Below are positions 8,904 through 17,353 of a stretch of DNA of 64,000 bases, in pieces. Position numbers and translations under genes: made by a program. The notes under the pieces are model-generated. The model saw only the letters and a program-made list of their open reading frames with translations, had not been told where the DNA came from and made no database searches. Every line of letters begins with the position of its first letter. Position 1 is the stretch's first letter. Source of the stretch: Arthrobacter sp. ZGTC131. Its GTDB lineage: Bacteria; Actinomycetota; Actinomycetes; Actinomycetales; Micrococcaceae. The DNA is taken from NCBI RefSeq assembly GCF_002929275.1, contig NZ_PJIK01000003.1:248001-312000 (forward strand), read 5' to 3'.

Positions 8904-9020
8904 CGCGTAATCACTCCTTCGGAGGACTGGGCGCGCCCAGCCGGGCGCAGTGGCAGTCTACTCAGCTGCGGCAGGCGGCAACAGGGCGCCCGGAGCGGGA
9001 CCCCCTCAGCTCCCCGCGGC

Positions 9021-9920
9021 TCAGGTCCCGGCCAGGCCGGTAGTGGCCACACCCCTGATGATCTGCCGCTGGAAGAACAGGAACACCACGATCAGGGGCA
9101 GCGCGGCGAGCAGTGCCGAGGCCATGTTCTGGGCGTACTGGATGCCGTAGGCGCTCTTGATGGTCTGCAGGCCCACGGGAAGGGTGAGCAGCGAGCTCTC
9201 GTTGGTGGCAATGAACGGCCACAGGAAGTTGTTCCAGGCCCCGATGAACACGAAGATGGCCACGGCGGCGAGGATGGGCCGGGACAGCGGGAGCACAATC
9301 GTGGTGAAGATCCTCAGCCGGCCAGCCCCGTCCATCAGGGCCGCTTCCTCGAGTTCACGCGGAATCTGGTCGAAGAACTTCTTGAGCACGAACACCATCG
9401 GCGAGTGGATCACCTGCGGCAAGATCAGCGCCCAGTACGTGTCGATCAGGTCTAGCGACTGCATCTGCTGGAACAGCGGGATGATGAGGACCGGCGGCGG
9501 AATGATGATGGAGGCCACGATCACGCCCATCAGCATCCTCTTGCCGCGGAAATCGATCCGCGAAATGGCGTAGGCCACGGACGCGGAAATCACCAGCGTA
9601 ATGGCGGTGATCGCCGCGGAAGTGAACAGCGAGTTGAGCGTCCAGGTGGGGATGTTTCCGCTCTGCAGCACTTTGGCGAAGGCCTCGAGCGTGAAGCCCG
9701 ACGCCGGTATCCAGCTGATGGGGGTGGACGCGGCATCCGTTTCGGTCTTCAATGCGGTGACCGTGGCCCAGGCAAAGGGCACGAGCCACCCCACAGCCAG
9801 GACGGACACGACGACCGTGGCCAGGATGCGGGACAGCGGCATCTTCGCCGGCCGGTTTGGCGCAACTGCGGGGGAGCCCTTGGGCCGGAGTGCAGGCTTG
9901 GCAAGTGTGGTGGTGGCCAT
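9021..9920 (-). CDS. Carbohydrate ABC transporter permease (MalG type)
   Basis: A 299-residue inner-membrane permease of the CUT1 sugar ABC family with about six membrane helices. The cytoplasmic EAA loop is clear (EEAALMDGAGRLRIFTTIVLPLSRP, about 190-215); this is where the ATPase docks. It follows its partner permease by two bases. No ATP-binding subunit is encoded nearby, so a shared MsiK-type ATPase elsewhere in the genome is likely, as in many actinobacterial sugar systems. The sugar cannot be told. Confidence 0.92.
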   Translation of the reverse strand: MATTTLAKPALRPKGSPAVAPNRPAKMPLSRILATVVVSVLAVGWLVPFAWATVTALKTETDAASTPISWIPASGFTLEAFAKVLQSGNIPTWTLNSLFTSAAITAITLVISASVAYAISRIDFRGKRMLMGVIVASIIIPPPVLIIPLFQQMQSLDLIDTYWALILPQVIHSPMVFVLKKFFDQIPRELEEAALMDGAGRLRIFTTIVLPLSRPILAAVAIFVFIGAWNNFLWPFIATNESSLLTLPVGLQTIKSAYGIQYAQNMASALLAALPLIVVFLFFQRQIIRGVATTGLAGT

Positions 9921-9922
9921 GG

Positions 9923-10876
9923 CTAGGCGCTCCTTTTCCGTGTGGTGAAGACCTGGGCCAGCGCGATGAGCAGGATCAGCCCGAAGAAGACATAGGAAAT
10001 GGCTGCGGAATAGCCCAGCCGGTAGCCGGTGAAGCCGGCCTCGAAGATGTACTGCACAATCGAGCGGGTTGCGCCTCCCGGTCCGCCTTCGGTCATCTGG
10101 TAAATCTGGTCAAAGACCTTCAGGGAAGCCAGGATCTGCAGGATCACGATCATCACCGTGGTGGGGCCGAGCTGGGGAAGGCTGATGGAGAAGAACTGGC
10201 GCCAGCCGCCGGCGCCGTCGAGCGATGCTGCTTCATAGTGCTGCTGCGGGATGTTCTGCAGCGCGGCCAGGTACAGCAGGAAATTGAAGCCCACGGTCCA
10301 CCAGACCGTTGCAATCACGACAGCCCACATCGCCACCGAGGGGTCGTTCAGCCACGCCACCGGCGGAATGCCCAACTTTGCGAGCAGGTCGTTGAACAGC
10401 CCAAGCTCCGGGTTGTACATCCAGGCAAAGAAGAGCGAGACCACGGTGGAGGCGAGCAGGTACGGGGAGAAGAAGGAAAGCCGCCACAGCCACTGTGCGG
10501 GCAGGCCCATGTTGACGAGTGCTGCCAGCGCCAAGGCGATCACCACCAGCGGCACGGTGCTGATCAGCGTGAAGTACAGCGTGTTCCCCAGCGACCGCCA
10601 CATGTCCGAATCGGCAAACGCCTCGGTGTAGTTGGCCAGGCCGATGAAACCGCTGTTGGCGCCGGTGAGCGACTTTCCGGTGAGGCTCATGATGGCTCCG
10701 GAAATCATGGGCCAGACCAGGAACGCGAGGAAGAAGACCAGGAAAGGGGCGGAGAAGGCCCAGCCGTGGATGTCGTCCCGCCTGGAGCGGGACGATTTCG
10801 CAGCGGGCGCCGGAATGTCGTTGCGCCGGCTGCGGGACGATTTCCCGGCGGACGCTGGTGTGGTGGCGGTGCTCAT
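9923..10876 (-). CDS. Carbohydrate ABC transporter permease (MalF type)
   Basis: A 317-residue permease. The polar N-terminus contains a short duplication (SSRSRR-D-D/N-I, about 13-33). About six membrane helices follow, with an EAA-loop variant (YEAASLDGAGGWRQFFSISLPQLGP, about 215-240). It pairs with the MalG-type permease and the lipoprotein encoded just upstream (67 bp gap). Same operon, same uncertain sugar. Confidence 0.92.
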   Translation of the reverse strand: MSTATTPASAGKSSRSRRNDIPAPAAKSSRSRRDDIHGWAFSAPFLVFFLAFLVWPMISGAIMSLTGKSLTGANSGFIGLANYTEAFADSDMWRSLGNTLYFTLISTVPLVVIALALAALVNMGLPAQWLWRLSFFSPYLLASTVVSLFFAWMYNPELGLFNDLLAKLGIPPVAWLNDPSVAMWAVVIATVWWTVGFNFLLYLAALQNIPQQHYEAASLDGAGGWRQFFSISLPQLGPTTVMIVILQILASLKVFDQIYQMTEGGPGGATRSIVQYIFEAGFTGYRLGYSAAISYVFFGLILLIALAQVFTTRKRSA

Positions 10877-10943
10877 GAGGACTCCTTTGTCACGAACGGG
10901 TCGGTGCTTAGTCGGGATTCGGCGGTCATGCAGGGTTCGGTGC

Positions 10944-12275
10944 TCACACCGGGTTTGGCATGGCGAGGACCGCGTTGATGCGCTTTATGAAGGCGTCCCA
11001 GCCCTCTGCGGCCTTGTCCCGTCCGAGGAAGACGTTCTGGACGTTCTCGGCGAAATAGCTCTGGAAGTCGGATCCGGAACCGGTGAACCAGGCCTCGGGG
11101 TCGTAGTTGATGATGTCTGCTGCGTGCGCATAGTCCGCCTGCGGATCCAGTGCCGCATACTCACTGGACTTCACCACCGGCTGGTAGGCCGGAATGTGGC
11201 CTGCCTCTGCCCAGCTCAGGGATCCCTTGAGCATCGACGCAACGAACTGGTACACGCCGCGGCGCTTGGATTCGTCGAGCCTGGCCTGGTGGGGCAGCAC
11301 GAACGAGTGCGAGTCGGCGAAGGCCGCCGGCGTTCCGAACAGGGTGGGGATGGTGGTGGCCCCGAGCGGAACACCCGCCGTCTTCATGGTGGGCAGCTCC
11401 CAGACGCCGGTGAAAAGCAGCCCTGACCCCTGGCTGGCGAATTCGGCGATGGCCGTTCCGCCGTCGCCGCTTTTTGTGGAAATGGTGTTATCCAGGAGTG
11501 ACGTGATGAACTCCAGGCAGTCGATGGCCACGTCCCGGTCCACCTGGGCGGGCTTGCCGGGGTCCAGGACGAAGTCCGCGCCGTGCTGGCGGTAGAGGGT
11601 GTAGAACAGCCGCCACATCTGCGCGCCGTCGCCCAGGTAGCCGTAGGAGAGCCCGTGCTTGCCGGTGACGCGCTGCAGTTCGCGGCTCACTTCAAGGAAC
11701 TGCGAGGGCGACGAGATCTCGGCCAGCCGACCGTCGTTCCCCAGTACGCCGGCCTTGCCCGCCACGTCCGTGTTGTAAAGCATCACGAACGGGTGCGAGT
11801 CCAGCGCCAGCGAAAACACCTGGCCGTTGAACTGGCTCTTCTCCCAGATTCTCGGGCCGAAGTCCTCCGGCCGCACCCCGAACTCCGCCAGCAGATCCAG
11901 GTCCCAGGCATCCAGCAGCCCGCCGGGAGCATAGCCGGGCACCCTGGCCGCATGCATGACGGCCACCTCGGGCGGCCGCCCGCCCGCCGAGGCCATGGCT
12001 AGTTTCGTGTAGTACGGCGCACCCCAGGCGAGCACCGTGGGCTTGATCCTGAAATCAGTGTGGTCCGCGTTGGCTTTGTCGATCATGGACTGCATCTTGA
12101 TGCCGTCTCCGCCGGAGAGCAGGTGCCAGAAGCGGATGTCATTGCCGGCGGCCTGCGCCGCCCCGCCGCAGCCCGTCAGGCTTGTCCCCAGGGAGAGGCT
12201 GCCAACCAGCGCCCCTCCTCCGAGCAGCAATTGCCTGCGGGAAAGATGCACAGGGCCGAAATCAACTTGCTTCAC
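10944..12275 (-). CDS. Extracellular solute-binding lipoprotein, sugar ABC transporter
   Basis: A 443-residue substrate-binding protein of the MalE-like family. The start is placed at a GTG because AAGGAG lies five bases upstream. This gives a Tat-like signal (SRRQLLLGGG, about 12-21) and a lipobox ending in Cys36 (TSLTGC). It would therefore be exported folded and lipid-anchored on the outer face of the membrane. Mature features include IRFWHLLSGGDG near the N-terminus. It is the first gene of a three-gene transport operon. The promoter region carries two LacI-type operators. Confidence 0.9.
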   Translation of the reverse strand: MKQVDFGPVHLSRRQLLLGGGALVGSLSLGTSLTGCGGAAQAAGNDIRFWHLLSGGDGIKMQSMIDKANADHTDFRIKPTVLAWGAPYYTKLAMASAGGRPPEVAVMHAARVPGYAPGGLLDAWDLDLLAEFGVRPEDFGPRIWEKSQFNGQVFSLALDSHPFVMLYNTDVAGKAGVLGNDGRLAEISSPSQFLEVSRELQRVTGKHGLSYGYLGDGAQMWRLFYTLYRQHGADFVLDPGKPAQVDRDVAIDCLEFITSLLDNTISTKSGDGGTAIAEFASQGSGLLFTGVWELPTMKTAGVPLGATTIPTLFGTPAAFADSHSFVLPHQARLDESKRRGVYQFVASMLKGSLSWAEAGHIPAYQPVVKSSEYAALDPQADYAHAADIINYDPEAWFTGSGSDFQSYFAENVQNVFLGRDKAAEGWDAFIKRINAVLAMPNPV

Positions 12276-12363
12276 CGTCACTCCTTTGGACGTAGCCGCT
12301 GGCAAACAGGCGGCCCCGGCAACTGGCCGGCGCCACGCTCAACGACTGTGGGCTGAGACACAC

Positions 12364-12379
12364 TTTACATCGTTGTAAA
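12364..12379. promoter_or_regulatory. LacI-family operator 1
   Basis: TTTACATCGTTGTAAA is a 16-bp palindrome with a central CG, very close to typical actinobacterial LacI/GalR operators. It lies in the leader of the sugar ABC operon, 89 bp upstream of the GTG start. Confidence 0.75.
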
Positions 12380-12398
12380 TAGCCGCACAAGACATTTT

Positions 12399-12412
12399 TG
12401 TTAGCGTTCACA
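12399..12412. promoter_or_regulatory. LacI-family operator 2
   Basis: TGTTAGCGTTCACA is another LacI-like half-palindromic operator. It lies directly downstream of the candidate -10 of the leftward promoter, a position where repressor would block transcription. Confidence 0.7.
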
Positions 12413-12414
12413 AA

Positions 12415-12420
12415 ATTATA
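12415..12420 (-). promoter_or_regulatory. Candidate -10 of the sugar ABC operon
   Basis: TATAAT is perfect on the minus strand. No convincing -35 is found 17 bp upstream (TGCCCG). It implies a leader of about 135 bases that includes both LacI-type operators. Confidence 0.5.
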
Positions 12421-12452
12421 GCGGCCCCTCTTCTGGCCGGGCACTGCGGCAC

Positions 12453-13160
12453 CTATTCGAGTCCGGCGACACCCGCCAGTATCCGCAGGTGGTGCTCGAA
12501 CAGTTCATCCCTCGCGGAGAAGGTGTCCGCGCCGTACTGGCCGAAGACTTCGAAGCTGATGGCCCCGAAGACCGACGTCCAGGCCAGGGCACCGCGGGCC
12601 AGCAGTGCATCCGGGACAGCCAGGTCAAGCTCGGTGCGGATTGCTTCGAGGTCCGCAGCCAGCGCGGGAACCACGGCGGCGTCCGGAGGAGCCAGCTTGC
12701 CGGCCCGGTAGGCGGCGTCGAGGATTCTCATCAGGCTAATGACCACCCGGGTGCCGGGGCCGGTGGTCCGCTCCGCCGGCGCCTGATATCCGGGCACGGG
12801 GCTTCCGAACAGGAGGGCGTAGCGGGCAGGCTCGGCGAGCGCCCATTTCCTTACGGCGCGCGCCAGTGCGGCAAAACGGCCCCAGTGGTCGCCGGCCGGA
12901 AGGGACTCGACGGCGGCGTCCGCCGCATCGCCCAGCTCACCGTAGGCGTCGATGAGCAGAAGGGTCAGGAGCTCATCGCGGCTCTCCACGTAGCGGTAAA
13001 CGGCGGAAGATACGACGCCGAGCTCACGGGCCACGGCACGGAGCGAGAGCGCGGCCGCTCCGTGCAGGGCAAGGTGCTCCCGGCCGAGCCTGATGATCTG
13101 CTCGACCGTGCGGATGCGGGCCTGCTCGCGGGGCGTCTGAATTTTTACCGGATCGGCCAT
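12453..13160 (-). CDS. TetR/AcrR family transcriptional regulator
   Basis: A 235-residue regulator. The N-terminal HTH (about 14-60: RTVEQIIRLGREHLALHGAAALSLRAVARELGVVSSAVYRYVESRDELL) is followed by a ligand-binding helical domain of the WHG-like type. It is divergent from the epimerase gene at 13294, and three copies or half-copies of AGAGCA-n-TGCTCT lie between the two. It probably represses itself and that gene. GGAGG abuts the chosen ATG, so the start may be leaderless or slightly misplaced. Confidence 0.88.
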   Translation of the reverse strand: MADPVKIQTPREQARIRTVEQIIRLGREHLALHGAAALSLRAVARELGVVSSAVYRYVESRDELLTLLLIDAYGELGDAADAAVESLPAGDHWGRFAALARAVRKWALAEPARYALLFGSPVPGYQAPAERTTGPGTRVVISLMRILDAAYRAGKLAPPDAAVVPALAADLEAIRTELDLAVPDALLARGALAWTSVFGAISFEVFGQYGADTFSARDELFEHHLRILAGVAGLE

Positions 13161-13181
13161 CCTCCAAGGATGACATGGAAT

Positions 13182-13213
13182 AGAGCAGTGGACACAATTG
13201 CGAGCACTGCTCT
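13182..13213. promoter_or_regulatory. TetR operator pair overlapping the promoter -35
   Basis: The half-site AGAGCAGTG (13182-13190) faces GAGCACTGCTCT (13202-13213), whose complement reads AGAGCAGTGCTC. The second copy ends at the first T of the TTGACA -35 box (13213-13218). Together with the copy at 13249 it forms the operator set of the divergent TetR. Confidence 0.75.
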
Positions 13214-13241
13214 TGACACAGCTCGGCGCGCCGTCCATTCT
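13213..13241 (+). promoter_or_regulatory. Promoter of the epimerase gene
   Basis: TTGACA (13213-13218), a 17-bp spacer, then CATTCT (13236-13241). Operators overlap the -35 and lie 8 bp past the -10, which is a classic repression layout. Confidence 0.65.
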
Positions 13242-13248
13242 GAATTCA

Positions 13249-13263
13249 GAGAGCAGTGCTCTC
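13249..13263. promoter_or_regulatory. TetR operator, second full copy
   Basis: GAGAGCAGTGCTCTC is a near-perfect 15-bp palindrome with the same core as the copy at 13202-13213. It is placed at the expected transcription start of the epimerase gene. Confidence 0.8.
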
Positions 13264-13293
13264 ATAACACTCGGAATGAAAGCGGGTACACAC

Positions 13294-14265
13294 ATGCCAG
13301 AGAAACTATTTGTTGTCACAGGCGCCGGGCCGGTGGGCTGGACGGTCGCCGAACAGCTCGCCGGCCAGGGCCACCGCGTGCGCATCCTGACCCGGTCCGG
13401 CAGCGGCCCGGAACACCACCTGATTGAAAAGCGCGCAGTGGACGTTTCAGACCGGGCGCTGGTGGCGGAGTCGCTGGCCGGCGCCAGCGCCGTTTTCCAC
13501 TGCATCCACGGCTCGGCCTACAGCGCCAAGGCGTGGGAGAGGGAACTTCCGCGGGCGGAAGCGGCCATCCTGGCGGCGGCAGGCGAAGCGGGCGCCGTCG
13601 TCGTCTTTCCCGAAAGCCTCTACTCCTACAGTGAGCCGGACCGGGTGATGATGGAGAAGGGCCCGCGCGGGGCGCGGGGCGGGAAGCGTGGTGTGCGGAC
13701 GGCGCTGCTGCAGGAACGGGAGGCGAGCGCCACACATACCGTGAGCGTGGTTGCGGGGGACTTTTTCGGACCCCGCGTGCGGGCGGCGCACGCCGGCGAG
13801 CGGATGGTGCCGAGGATCCTGGCACGGCGGCCGCCGCAGGTGTTGGGCAGCGCGGACCAGCCGCATTCGTTCACGTTCGTGCCCGACCTGGCCGCGGCAA
13901 TGATCAAGGCAGCACAGACGCCCGCGCTATGGAACCGCGTGCTGCACGCCCCCACAAATCAGGCTCTCACCCAGCGGCAACTCGCCGGCGCGCTGGGTGA
14001 AGCGGCCGGGGTGCCCCGGCCAAGGGTCGGCGTGCTGCCGGGCTGGCTGCTGCGCGCGGCGGGGGTGTTCTCGGCCGACATCCGCGAACTCGCAGAGATG
14101 CTCTACCAATTCGAGCGGCCGTTCGTGATGGACTCCGCAGCCAGCGAGGCAGCGCTGGACCTGCGCCCCACTCCCCTGGCCGCCGCGGCCCGGGCCACCG
14201 TGGAGTGGTGGAGGCAGGAAGCCCCCGCATCGGCGGCAGATCCTGTCCGCGTCACGGGGCGGTGA
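13294..14265 (+). CDS. NAD(P)-dependent epimerase/dehydratase-like (extended SDR)
   Basis: A 323-residue Rossmann protein with the dinucleotide motif GAGPVG at 10-15. Middle segments resemble atypical or extended SDRs (FPESLYSYSEPD, ARASDFFG-like GDFFGPRVRAAHAGE), and a conserved tail region EMLYQFERPFVMDSAASEAAL is present. Catalytic YxxxK is not evident, so it is probably an atypical SDR. It has the same length and layout as the protein at 56248, a likely paralogue. It is regulated by the divergent TetR through the AGAGCA-n-TGCTCT sites. An in-frame ATG six codons upstream is an alternative start. Confidence 0.85.
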   Translation: MPEKLFVVTGAGPVGWTVAEQLAGQGHRVRILTRSGSGPEHHLIEKRAVDVSDRALVAESLAGASAVFHCIHGSAYSAKAWERELPRAEAAILAAAGEAGAVVVFPESLYSYSEPDRVMMEKGPRGARGGKRGVRTALLQEREASATHTVSVVAGDFFGPRVRAAHAGERMVPRILARRPPQVLGSADQPHSFTFVPDLAAAMIKAAQTPALWNRVLHAPTNQALTQRQLAGALGEAAGVPRPRVGVLPGWLLRAAGVFSADIRELAEMLYQFERPFVMDSAASEAALDLRPTPLAAAARATVEWWRQEAPASAADPVRVTGR

Positions 14266-14277
14266 ATTAACGAGCCG

Positions 14278-16482
14278 CTACCTGACGCCGGCCTGCTGGA
14301 TCTCGGGTTTCCCGGCCCCATCCGCCGCGCCGGCCGGGACGGGCTGGTCCGCGCGCCCCAGCTTGCTGGGCCACCAGATGCGCCGGCCCAGGTCGTAGGC
14401 CATGGCCGGTACCAGCAGCGAGCGCACCAGCACGGTGTCCAGCAGCACCCCGAAGGCCACGATGAACGCGAGCTGCACCAGGAACATGATGGGGATGACC
14501 CCCAGCGCGGCAAAGGTCGCGGCAAGGACCACGCCTGCGGACGTGATCACCCCGCCGGTCACACCCAGACCCCGCAGGATGCCGGGCCTGGTGCCGTGTT
14601 TGAGCGATTCCTCGCGGACCCGGCTCATGAGGAAGATGTTGTAGTCCACGCCGAGGGCCACCAGGAACACGAAGCCGAACAGCGGCACTGTGGCATCGGC
14701 TCCCGGGAAGCCAAGGATGGTGTTGAACACCAGGGCGGAGACTCCCATGGCTGCAGCGTAGGAAAGGACCACGGACGCCACCAGCAGGACGGGTGCCAGG
14801 ACGGATCGCAGCAACAGCATCAGAATGACCAGGATGACCCCGAGCACCACGGGGATGATGGTGAGCAGGTCGCGCTGGGCCGTGGTGTTGGTGTCCAGGG
14901 CCGTGGCTGTCACTCCGCCCACGAGCGCCGCCGGGTCCAGCCTCTTGACGTTCTCGCGCAGCGCAACCACGGCATTTTCGGCGTCGTTTGAGTCGGCCGC
15001 GAAGTCGAGGGTGGCGTTGATCAGCACCCTCCCGTCGCGGACGGCCGGGGCGGTGGCCGCGCCAGGCGCACCGGTAATCGGCACACTGCCCTCAGCCAGC
15101 AGGTAGGCGTCCCCCACGCCGTCGGCCGCCCTGACCTCTGCCAGTACCTCCCCGGCCCTGGCCTCCGAAACCACGATGACCGCTGGGCTTCCGCTTCCGG
15201 CGTCGAAATGGCGGCCCAGAGCGTCCTGGCCGTCCACGGCATTGGAGGCGTTCAGGATGACATCGGTCTGGGGAACGCCGTGGGCCTTGAGCTGCAGGAC
15301 GCCTGCCGACGCGGCAAGCAGCAGGAGGACAGACGCCACCCACACGGCGCGCGGACGCCTGGACACCAGGGAACCTGCGGCACGCCACAGCCCCTTCTGG
15401 CCTTCCAGTCCGGTGGCCAGAATCGGTTCACGATCCCCTTCCGGCACCAGCCCGGGGCGGAACGGCCAGAAGGCACTGCGCCCCAGGAGCCCCATCAGCG
15501 CGGGAAGGAGCGTCAGCGCCGCGAACAGGGCACACAGGATGCCGGCGGCAGCGACGGGACCCAGGGCCTTGTTGGAATTAAGGTCGGAGAACAGCAGGCA
15601 CAGCAGGGCGACGATCACCGTTGCTCCGGAGGCCAGGATCGGCTCGAAGGACGCCTTCCAGGCGGTGACGACGGCGGCTGTCCGGTCCGCGGTGTGCGTC
15701 AGCGCCTCGCGGAACCGTGCCACGTAGAGCAGGGCGTAGTCAGTGGCGGCGCCGATCACCAGGATCGACAGAATGCCCTGGCTCTGGCCGTTGAGCTGGA
15801 TCCAGCCGAGCTTGGCCATACCGAACACCAGCAAGATTGCCGCGCACAGGGCGAACACCGAGGTCAGCAGGACGGCAAGGGGCAGCAGCAGGGACCGGTA
15901 GACCACCAGGAGAATGACGAACACTGCTCCGAGCGCCACGAGCAGCAGGAGGCCGTCGATGCCGGCGAAGGCTCCCGCGAGGTCCGCCGCCAGCCCGGCC
16001 GGGCCCGTGACAAAGGTCTGTGTGCCCTCCGGCGCTCCGTCCCGGACCGCCTCCCGGAGCTCGTGCACGGCGTCCTTGACCTCGCCCGACGACGGAATGG
16101 GCACGATGAACTGCACGGCCCGCTGGTCTTCGGCGGGGATGGGGCCGATCACCGTACTGCCCGCCCGCAGCGCCTCCAGCGCGCCCTTGAGCGCCGCCGC
16201 CTCCCCCAATTGGGATGGCGTGAAGGCGGCGCCGCTTTCAATCACGACGACGGCGGGAACCTCGCCCGAGTCCCTGAACTTTTCCTGCCAGTCGCGGGCC
16301 TCGGTGGCTTCCGCGCCGGCTGGCAGGAATGACGCCTGATCGTTGGACGAGACTTCGTCCAGCCTGCCGAAGGTGGGTCCGCCGACGCCGGCAATGGCAA
16401 GCCACGCGAGGACCAGGACGACGGGAGTCAGCCACCGCAGCCAGAAGGGGACGTGCGGGGGGTTGTGGGCTGTCTTCTTCAT
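14278..16482 (-). CDS. MMPL/RND family membrane transporter
   Basis: A 734-residue protein with two repeats, each made of one N-terminal helix, a large external domain and five to six membrane helices. The first begins about 14-35; the second begins after the cytoplasmic linker near residue 375. Motifs such as GAATDYALLYVARFREAL and GVDYNIFLMSRVREE carry the membrane Asp-Tyr pair that relays protons in MMPL proteins. These export lipids or drugs. The start is fixed by GGAGG five bases before the ATG. It is divergent from a MarR gene, which probably represses it, and it converges on the epimerase with only 12 bp between stops. Confidence 0.9.
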   Translation of the reverse strand: MKKTAHNPPHVPFWLRWLTPVVLVLAWLAIAGVGGPTFGRLDEVSSNDQASFLPAGAEATEARDWQEKFRDSGEVPAVVVIESGAAFTPSQLGEAAALKGALEALRAGSTVIGPIPAEDQRAVQFIVPIPSSGEVKDAVHELREAVRDGAPEGTQTFVTGPAGLAADLAGAFAGIDGLLLLVALGAVFVILLVVYRSLLLPLAVLLTSVFALCAAILLVFGMAKLGWIQLNGQSQGILSILVIGAATDYALLYVARFREALTHTADRTAAVVTAWKASFEPILASGATVIVALLCLLFSDLNSNKALGPVAAAGILCALFAALTLLPALMGLLGRSAFWPFRPGLVPEGDREPILATGLEGQKGLWRAAGSLVSRRPRAVWVASVLLLLAASAGVLQLKAHGVPQTDVILNASNAVDGQDALGRHFDAGSGSPAVIVVSEARAGEVLAEVRAADGVGDAYLLAEGSVPITGAPGAATAPAVRDGRVLINATLDFAADSNDAENAVVALRENVKRLDPAALVGGVTATALDTNTTAQRDLLTIIPVVLGVILVILMLLLRSVLAPVLLVASVVLSYAAAMGVSALVFNTILGFPGADATVPLFGFVFLVALGVDYNIFLMSRVREESLKHGTRPGILRGLGVTGGVITSAGVVLAATFAALGVIPIMFLVQLAFIVAFGVLLDTVLVRSLLVPAMAYDLGRRIWWPSKLGRADQPVPAGAADGAGKPEIQQAGVR

Positions 16483-16535
16483 GACGACCTCCAGTGTGGA
16501 CGTGCCTGGGCTCGTGCAGGCCGGATTAGAATGAG

Positions 16536-16562
16536 TCCACCATAGACTATCTCCACCATGGA
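16536..16562. promoter_or_regulatory. Candidate MarR operator region
   Basis: Two direct repeats, TCCACCATAGA (16536-16546) and TCCACCATGGA (16552-16562), have start points 16 bp apart. The first adjoins the small palindrome ATAG-A-CTAT. They lie between the divergent MMPL and MarR genes. Confidence 0.45.
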
Positions 16563-16660
16563 AATAAACCCTGTGGACGTTATCTGGCAGGTTGGAGCAG
16601 GCGGATCGGGGCGCCCCCTGGAGTAAACTCCGGAGGGCGTCAAAGGGAAAGGAGGCCACC

Positions 16661-17200
16661 GTGTCCGAAGATCCGGCTGAGCGCTCGCACCCCCATATGC
16701 CGAATGCGGCCATGCCCGGCGGCCCGCCACAGCCCCTGGTGCGGCTGCTCCAGGAGTTCACGCTTGAGGCCAACCGGTACGTCGACTCCGCGGGCGGCCG
16801 GAACGACATGCACCGCACCGACCTCAACGCACTCGCCGTGATCATGCGGCACTCAGCCAAGGACGAGGTGATCACCCCCGGGACGCTGCGCAAAGAACTC
16901 AACCTCAGCTCCCCTGCCACCACGGCGCTGATCGACCGGCTCTGCAACTCCGGGCACGTCGTCCGCGAGCGCCAGGGCCAGGACCGCAGGCAGGTACAGC
17001 TCCGGATGACGGACAAGGCATACCGCGACGGCAGCGCCATGTTCCTTCCGCTCGCCCGGCACATGGGCGCGGCCATGACCGGGTTCACGCCGCAGGAACT
17101 GGAGACCGTGACCCGGTTCATGAACGCGATGATCGATGCCACCGTCCGCGCCGGCCTGGAAGCGGCCGGCAAGGCGCCCTCCAGCGACACGGAGAACTGA
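16661..17200 (+). CDS. MarR family transcriptional regulator
   Basis: A 179-residue winged-helix regulator: RTDLNALAVIMRHSA..TPGTLRKELNLSSPATTALIDRLCNSGHVVRERQGQDRRQVQLRMTDKA is the MarR DNA-binding core (about 50-115). The GTG start is supported by AAAGGAGG five bases upstream. Divergence from the MMPL exporter suggests it is the local repressor released by the exported compound or a toxic ligand. That pairing is inferred from context. Confidence 0.9.
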   Translation: MSEDPAERSHPHMPNAAMPGGPPQPLVRLLQEFTLEANRYVDSAGGRNDMHRTDLNALAVIMRHSAKDEVITPGTLRKELNLSSPATTALIDRLCNSGHVVRERQGQDRRQVQLRMTDKAYRDGSAMFLPLARHMGAAMTGFTPQELETVTRFMNAMIDATVRAGLEAAGKAPSSDTEN

Positions 17201-17353
17201 CGGCGGCTTGAATTATCCGCCCCTCGGCCCACCAGGTCGGCTCGCACCGTTTTGACCCCCCACCCCCCAAAAAAACGCCCCCTGCTGCTACCTACTTGGG
17301 GAGAGCGGTGCGTATGCCGTTTCCATTTGGAGAAGGAGGAGTAGCGTTTCCCT

